NCBI GenBank assembly: GCA_049317465.1
Contig: JBMOIF010000042.1
Span: 1 to 19,778 of the forward strand
Direction of reading: 5' to 3'
Length of the DNA: 19,778 bases
Origin: CAIQIA01 sp049317465
GTDB lineage: Bacteria > Cyanobacteriota > Cyanobacteriia > PCC-6307 > Cyanobiaceae
Position numbers and translations under genes: made by a program. Every line of letters starts with the position of its first letter. Position 1 is the stretch's first letter. The notes under the pieces are model-generated. The model searched no databases, was not told the DNA's origin, and was given only the letters and a program-made list of their open reading frames with translations. This document shows positions 16,894-19,778 of this stretch, in pieces.

Positions 16894-17361
16894 TCAGGGT
16901 TCCCACCACCAGTCGCCGAAGCAGGCGGCCTGGCCGTGGTAACGCCGTTCGGCGTCGAGCAGGCTCCACAGCCGCGCGCCGCGGATCTGGAAGCGACGGC
17001 CGCTGCTGGCCACCCGTTCGCCGCCGTAGCCCGTCAGCACCTGCTGGCGGCGGGCCATGTCGAGGGCCTGCTGGCGCTGACGCCGGTCCCGTTGACGGGC
17101 ACTGAACCGGGACGGCAGGCCCACCATCGCCGACCAGGGACGCTCGAACAGGGTGAGGGCCGCCCGGTTGGCGTAGGTGAAGACGGGATCGCTGCCGCCG
17201 TCGTGGCACAGCACCACCCGGTCGAGCACGAACAGCTCCTGGGCGGCGAGGCGGCTGCCGCGGGCCTGCACCAGGGGACGGCCGAACAGCCGTTCGTGGG
17301 ACTCGAGCACCAGGGTGGTGAGCCCCAGCAACGGCGGACTGAGCCAGGGGGGATCGCTCAA
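16894..17361 (-). CDS. MEKHLA-domain (PAS-like) protein, TTG start
   Basis: 155 aa, matching stand-alone MEKHLA-domain proteins of cyanobacteria, which are related to the C-terminal domain of plant HD-ZIP III regulators and to PAS sensors. The diagnostic core is visible: DPVFTYANRAALTLFE (84-99 region), MVGLPSRFSA, RRQRQQALD, GYGGERVASSGRRFQI, and LWSLLD...YHGQAACFGDWWWEP at the end. No kinase or other output domain is attached, and the ligand or partner is unknown in the family. The start is TTG at 17361-17359, which overlaps the TGA of the SWIM gene (TTGA), because no ATG or GTG gives a full N-terminus. The overlap implies translational coupling. Confidence 0.88.
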   Translation of the reverse strand: MSDPPWLSPPLLGLTTLVLESHERLFGRPLVQARGSRLAAQELFVLDRVVLCHDGGSDPVFTYANRAALTLFERPWSAMVGLPSRFSARQRDRRQRQQALDMARRQQVLTGYGGERVASSGRRFQIRGARLWSLLDAERRYHGQAACFGDWWWEP

Positions 17362-18233
17362 GCGCCGCCCCCCATGGCCCGGGCCATGGCCAGCTGGCCC
17401 AGGGTCGCCCCCTGGCGCCGCAGACCCTCGAGGAAGTGCCTGTTGGCCTCGGGCCAGCGGGGTTCGGCCGCCAGGGGCAGGTCGCCGGCCTCATCGAGGC
17501 CGCTGCCGCCCTCGAGGGCCGGTGTGATCACCACCAGGTCTGGGTCGAGGGGCGCGTCGTAGGACCACCAGCGGTCGGCCCGGGCCGCGGCTGCGGCCGG
17601 TGCCGGAGGGGTGGCGGCGCCAGATTGCTGCTGCCGTTCGCTCTGGTGGCGCCGCCGCCGTTCGGCCAGGTCGCTCAGCAGCTGCGCCCGGGTGCGTCCC
17701 CGCAGCTGGAACAACACGAACGGGTCTTCACTGAAGCGGTCACCCATCAGGTAATAGACGGCGCTGATGTGCTTGCAGGGGTTGGCCTTGTCGGGGCAGC
17801 TGCATTCGCTGCGAACTTCCTGCAGCTTGAACGGGAACAGCCGCCGGCCGCTGGCGGCGAAGGCCCGCTCGATGTCGTCGGGCATCACCCCCGCCAGCAG
17901 CTGACAGGTCCAGCGGGCCTTGCCGGCCAGGGCCTCGAGCACGAAGTCCCAGTCCTCATCGCTGAGCACATCGAGCCAGAGCTTCACCTTGTAGGGCTCG
18001 GGTTCAGTGCCCTGCACCCGCGCCTGCACCCGCCGCCCCTCGAAGCGGATCGAGCGCACGTTCCCCTCGCGGGCGTAGGTCCAGGCACGTTCAAGCCGCT
18101 TCTTGTAGCGGTAGGCGTTGATCAGTTCCATCCACTCGGCCACCCACCAGGGCTGCTGCCCGAGACCCTCCTTGCCGAGGGTGGTGGCCGGGGCCTGGGG
18201 GGCGGAGGAGCTGGTCATGGCGGCCGCGCCCAT
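17358..18233 (-). CDS. SWIM zinc-finger protein
   Basis: About 291 aa from ATG 18233; a second ATG at 18218 would remove five residues. The SWIM motif CxCx(6)CxH is complete: C144, C146, C153 and H155 in ECSCPDKANPCKH, followed by ISAVYYLMGDRF. SWIM domains bind zinc and are thought to mediate DNA or protein contacts. Before the motif lies a conserved block with RSIRFEGRRVQARVQG and PYKVKLWLDVLSDEDW, as in other bacterial SWIM proteins encoded next to SNF2 helicases (for example the Bacillus ywqA-ywqB pair). A low-complexity Gln/Ala/Pro linker follows (about 196-218). The gene sits 7 bp after the glycosyltransferase-like gene and overlaps the MEKHLA gene. It probably works with the SNF2 helicase; the process is unknown. 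Confidence 0.9.
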   Translation of the reverse strand: MGAAAMTSSSAPQAPATTLGKEGLGQQPWWVAEWMELINAYRYKKRLERAWTYAREGNVRSIRFEGRRVQARVQGTEPEPYKVKLWLDVLSDEDWDFVLEALAGKARWTCQLLAGVMPDDIERAFAASGRRLFPFKLQEVRSECSCPDKANPCKHISAVYYLMGDRFSEDPFVLFQLRGRTRAQLLSDLAERRRRHQSERQQQSGAATPPAPAAAAARADRWWSYDAPLDPDLVVITPALEGGSGLDEAGDLPLAAEPRWPEANRHFLEGLRRQGATLGQLAMARAMGGGA

Positions 18234-18240
18234 GCCGGGG

Positions 18241-19413
18241 TCAGTCCCCAGTGTGGCCTCCCGCCCCGCCGCCGAGGCAGTCGTCCAGCAGCTGCTGCCC
18301 CACCGCCAGGGGCGAACAGACGGCATCGAAATGCGCCAGCCGCCGCTGCCGCGCCGCGGCGTCGGGGACGGCCAGGGTCCGCAGCCGCGCCTCCAGGTCG
18401 CTCCAGTCGCCGCCGGTCCAGCTGAGCAGCGGTCGGTGGTCGAAGGGGAAGCGGTACGGGATCGGGTCGCACAGCACCGGCAGGCCGATGGCCCAGCACA
18501 GGGTGACGATGTTGCGCCAGCCGTAGTGGAACCCGGTGGCGAAGACGCCGACGCGGCTGGCGGCCAGGGCCGTCTCGTAGCCGGGCCCCACACCGCCGCC
18601 GACCAGGAGCGGGAAGGCGGCCGGATCGGGGGGGGGCTGGTCCCCCAGCTCGTAGGGCTCCACCTGGCGGTGATGCAGTTCCGCCCGCACCGTCCAGCCG
18701 TCGCTCGCCAGGCGCGCCAGTTCGCGGTGCAGGGCGATGCGATGGCGGGGCCAGCCCCAGAGGCTGTCCTTGAGCACCACGTCGGCACTGGGTTGGAGGC
18801 CCCGCCAGTGCTGCAGCTGGCTCCAGCGGGCCTCGAAACCCGCCAGCTGCGGCCGCCAGTCGATCGAGGCGGTGAAGCCTCGCCGCACCTTGGTGCGCAG
18901 GTGGCGCAGCCGGGTCGTCAGCCAGGGGTCCTTGCGGATGTCGGGCAGGGCCGGTCCGATCGGGGCCGTGGGCCGCACCCGATGGAACAGGTGACCCAGC
19001 CGATCGGTGACGCGTTCCTGCCACTCCTCGTAGGGGCGCCGTTCGGCGGCGGTCTGCCAGGGCAGGGCGAAGCCGAAGCGACGCTCCTCGTAGAAGCAGG
19101 GGGCGTAGGTGCAGGTGAAGTAGCGGTCCACGTGCCGGAGCACGTCGGAGAGCTGGAACGGCGAGTCCTCACCGTCGATGGCCGCCAGCCGCCGCTCGCC
19201 CCCGTGCTCGACGGCGATCACCACCAGGCGCCGCCAGGGGTGGGCCACCAGCTCGGGCGGCAGCTCGGCGGCGGCGGCCGTCACCGGCAGCTCCCGCAGG
19301 CGGATGCGGCCCGCCGCCGCCAGCTGCATCAGGCCGAACTTGTGCAGCTGCACCGACTGCTCGTGGCCGTTGCGATACCAGGTGACCTGAGGCGGCCGTT
19401 GATCGTCGCCCAT
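18241..19413 (-). CDS. Uncharacterised protein, possibly a GT-B-type glycosyltransferase
   Basis: 390 aa, no signal peptide or membrane segment. I do not recognise a specific family. The C-terminal region, LAASRVGVFATGFHYGWRNIVTLCWAIGLPVLCDP (about 283-316), resembles the nucleotide-sugar-binding side of GT-B glycosyltransferases, where a Gly-rich turn, an aromatic-Arg pair and an AIGLPVL motif are common. An acidic AIDGEDSPF (78-86) and the aromatic-rich TCTYAPCFYEERRF (100-113) are other likely conserved points. A function in cell-surface glycan synthesis is a guess. The gene sits 3 bp after the SNF2 gene and 7 bp before the SWIM gene, so it is surely co-transcribed with them. The ATG at 19413 fits this tight spacing. 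An alternative is a non-catalytic relative. Confidence 0.65.
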   Translation of the reverse strand: MGDDQRPPQVTWYRNGHEQSVQLHKFGLMQLAAAGRIRLRELPVTAAAAELPPELVAHPWRRLVVIAVEHGGERRLAAIDGEDSPFQLSDVLRHVDRYFTCTYAPCFYEERRFGFALPWQTAAERRPYEEWQERVTDRLGHLFHRVRPTAPIGPALPDIRKDPWLTTRLRHLRTKVRRGFTASIDWRPQLAGFEARWSQLQHWRGLQPSADVVLKDSLWGWPRHRIALHRELARLASDGWTVRAELHHRQVEPYELGDQPPPDPAAFPLLVGGGVGPGYETALAASRVGVFATGFHYGWRNIVTLCWAIGLPVLCDPIPYRFPFDHRPLLSWTGGDWSDLEARLRTLAVPDAAARQRRLAHFDAVCSPLAVGQQLLDDCLGGGAGGHTGD

Positions 19414-19416
19414 GGG

Positions 19417-19778
19417 TCAGTCCTCGCCCAGGCCGTCGCCGAGGGCCACCAGCTCCCGCAGCTGACCCACCTCCAGACCCCCCAGCCAGTCTTCACCCGA
19501 GCCGACGATGTCTTCGGCCAGCCGTGATTTCTCCTGGATCATCCGGTCGATCTTCTCCTCGACCGAGCCGCTGGTGATGAACTTGTGCACCAGCACCCGG
19601 TTCTGCTGGCCGATGCGGTAAGCGCGGTCGGTGGCCTGGTTCTCCACCGCAGGGTTCCACCAGCGGTCGATGTGGAACACGTGGCTGGCACGGGTCAGGT
19701 TGAGGCCGACGCCGCCGGCCCGCAGCGACAGCAGGAACAGCTGGGGGCCGCGGGGGTCCTCCTGGAAGCGATCGACCA
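19417..19778 (-). CDS. SNF2-family DEAD/DEAH-like helicase, C-terminal end only
   Basis: The 5' part lies beyond the right edge; about 120 C-terminal residues are visible. They hold helicase motif V (SLRAGGVGLNLTRASHV, then FHIDRWWNP) and motif VI (QATDRAYRIGQ), followed by RVLVHKFITSGSVEEKID, the standard end of the RecA-like second lobe in SNF2/Rapa-type enzymes. Such proteins are dsDNA translocases that use ATP. The tail ends shortly after with an acidic GEDWLGGLEVGQLREL segment typical of bacterial SNF2 proteins. It heads the minus-strand run that includes the SWIM gene, as seen in many bacteria. Confidence 0.95.
   Translation of the reverse strand, partial: VDRFQEDPRGPQLFLLSLRAGGVGLNLTRASHVFHIDRWWNPAVENQATDRAYRIGQQNRVLVHKFITSGSVEEKIDRMIQEKSRLAEDIVGSGEDWLGGLEVGQLRELVALGDGLGED

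Overview
The window looks like a piece of the chromosome of a very GC-rich unicellular picocyanobacterium of the Cyanobium/Synechococcus type. The evidence is an adjacent pair of class C flavodiiron genes (flv3 and flv1, found only in oxygenic phototrophs), two DesC-type acyl-lipid desaturases, a MEKHLA-domain protein, the gcvH-gcvP pair, and strong GC bias with short intergenic gaps. No tRNA, rRNA, insertion sequence, CRISPR array or integration scar was seen. No stretch longer than about 150 bases lacks a gene, so there is no true non-coding island.

Left part (1-4.4 kb). The start of rplI (ribosomal protein L9) runs off the left edge. Two related delta-9-type desaturase genes follow, both on the minus strand. 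Between them, on the plus strand, lies a 243-aa gene whose N-terminal part looks like a helix-turn-helix. It is divergent from the first desaturase across a 146-bp region with a 9-bp inverted repeat and tandem TGATCC hexamers, and it overlaps the end of the second desaturase by 13 bp. Divergent from the second desaturase is a PLP enzyme of the methionine gamma-lyase-like (YnbB) family.

Central metabolic part (4.4-8.4 kb). gcvH and gcvP encode the lipoyl carrier and the glycine decarboxylase of the photorespiratory glycine cleavage system. They follow the PLP enzyme on the plus strand and form an apparent operon with it. Two small uncharacterised genes then meet tail to tail.

Electron-sink part (8.5-12.1 kb). 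flv3 (intact diiron ligands) and flv1 (ligands replaced) lie 22 bp apart on the minus strand. Their products are expected to form the heterooligomer that reduces O2 to water with photosynthetic electrons.

Large mosaic protein (12.1-16.4 kb). A 1431-aa minus-strand gene encodes, in order, a seven-bladed propeller made of SBBP-like repeats, a fibronectin-like plus degenerate phosphoesterase-like segment, a Pro linker, five bacterial Ig-like units and a complete C-terminal SGNH/GDSL hydrolase domain. It has no signal peptide. This is the least conventional object in the window.

Right part (16.5-19.8 kb). A tight minus-strand operon reads SNF2 helicase (C-terminal end only), a glycosyltransferase-like gene, a SWIM zinc-finger gene, a MEKHLA gene with a TTG start overlapping the previous stop, and a 117-aa gene of unknown function. 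The SNF2/SWIM pairing is widespread in bacteria. The glycosyltransferase-like gene between them is unexpected.
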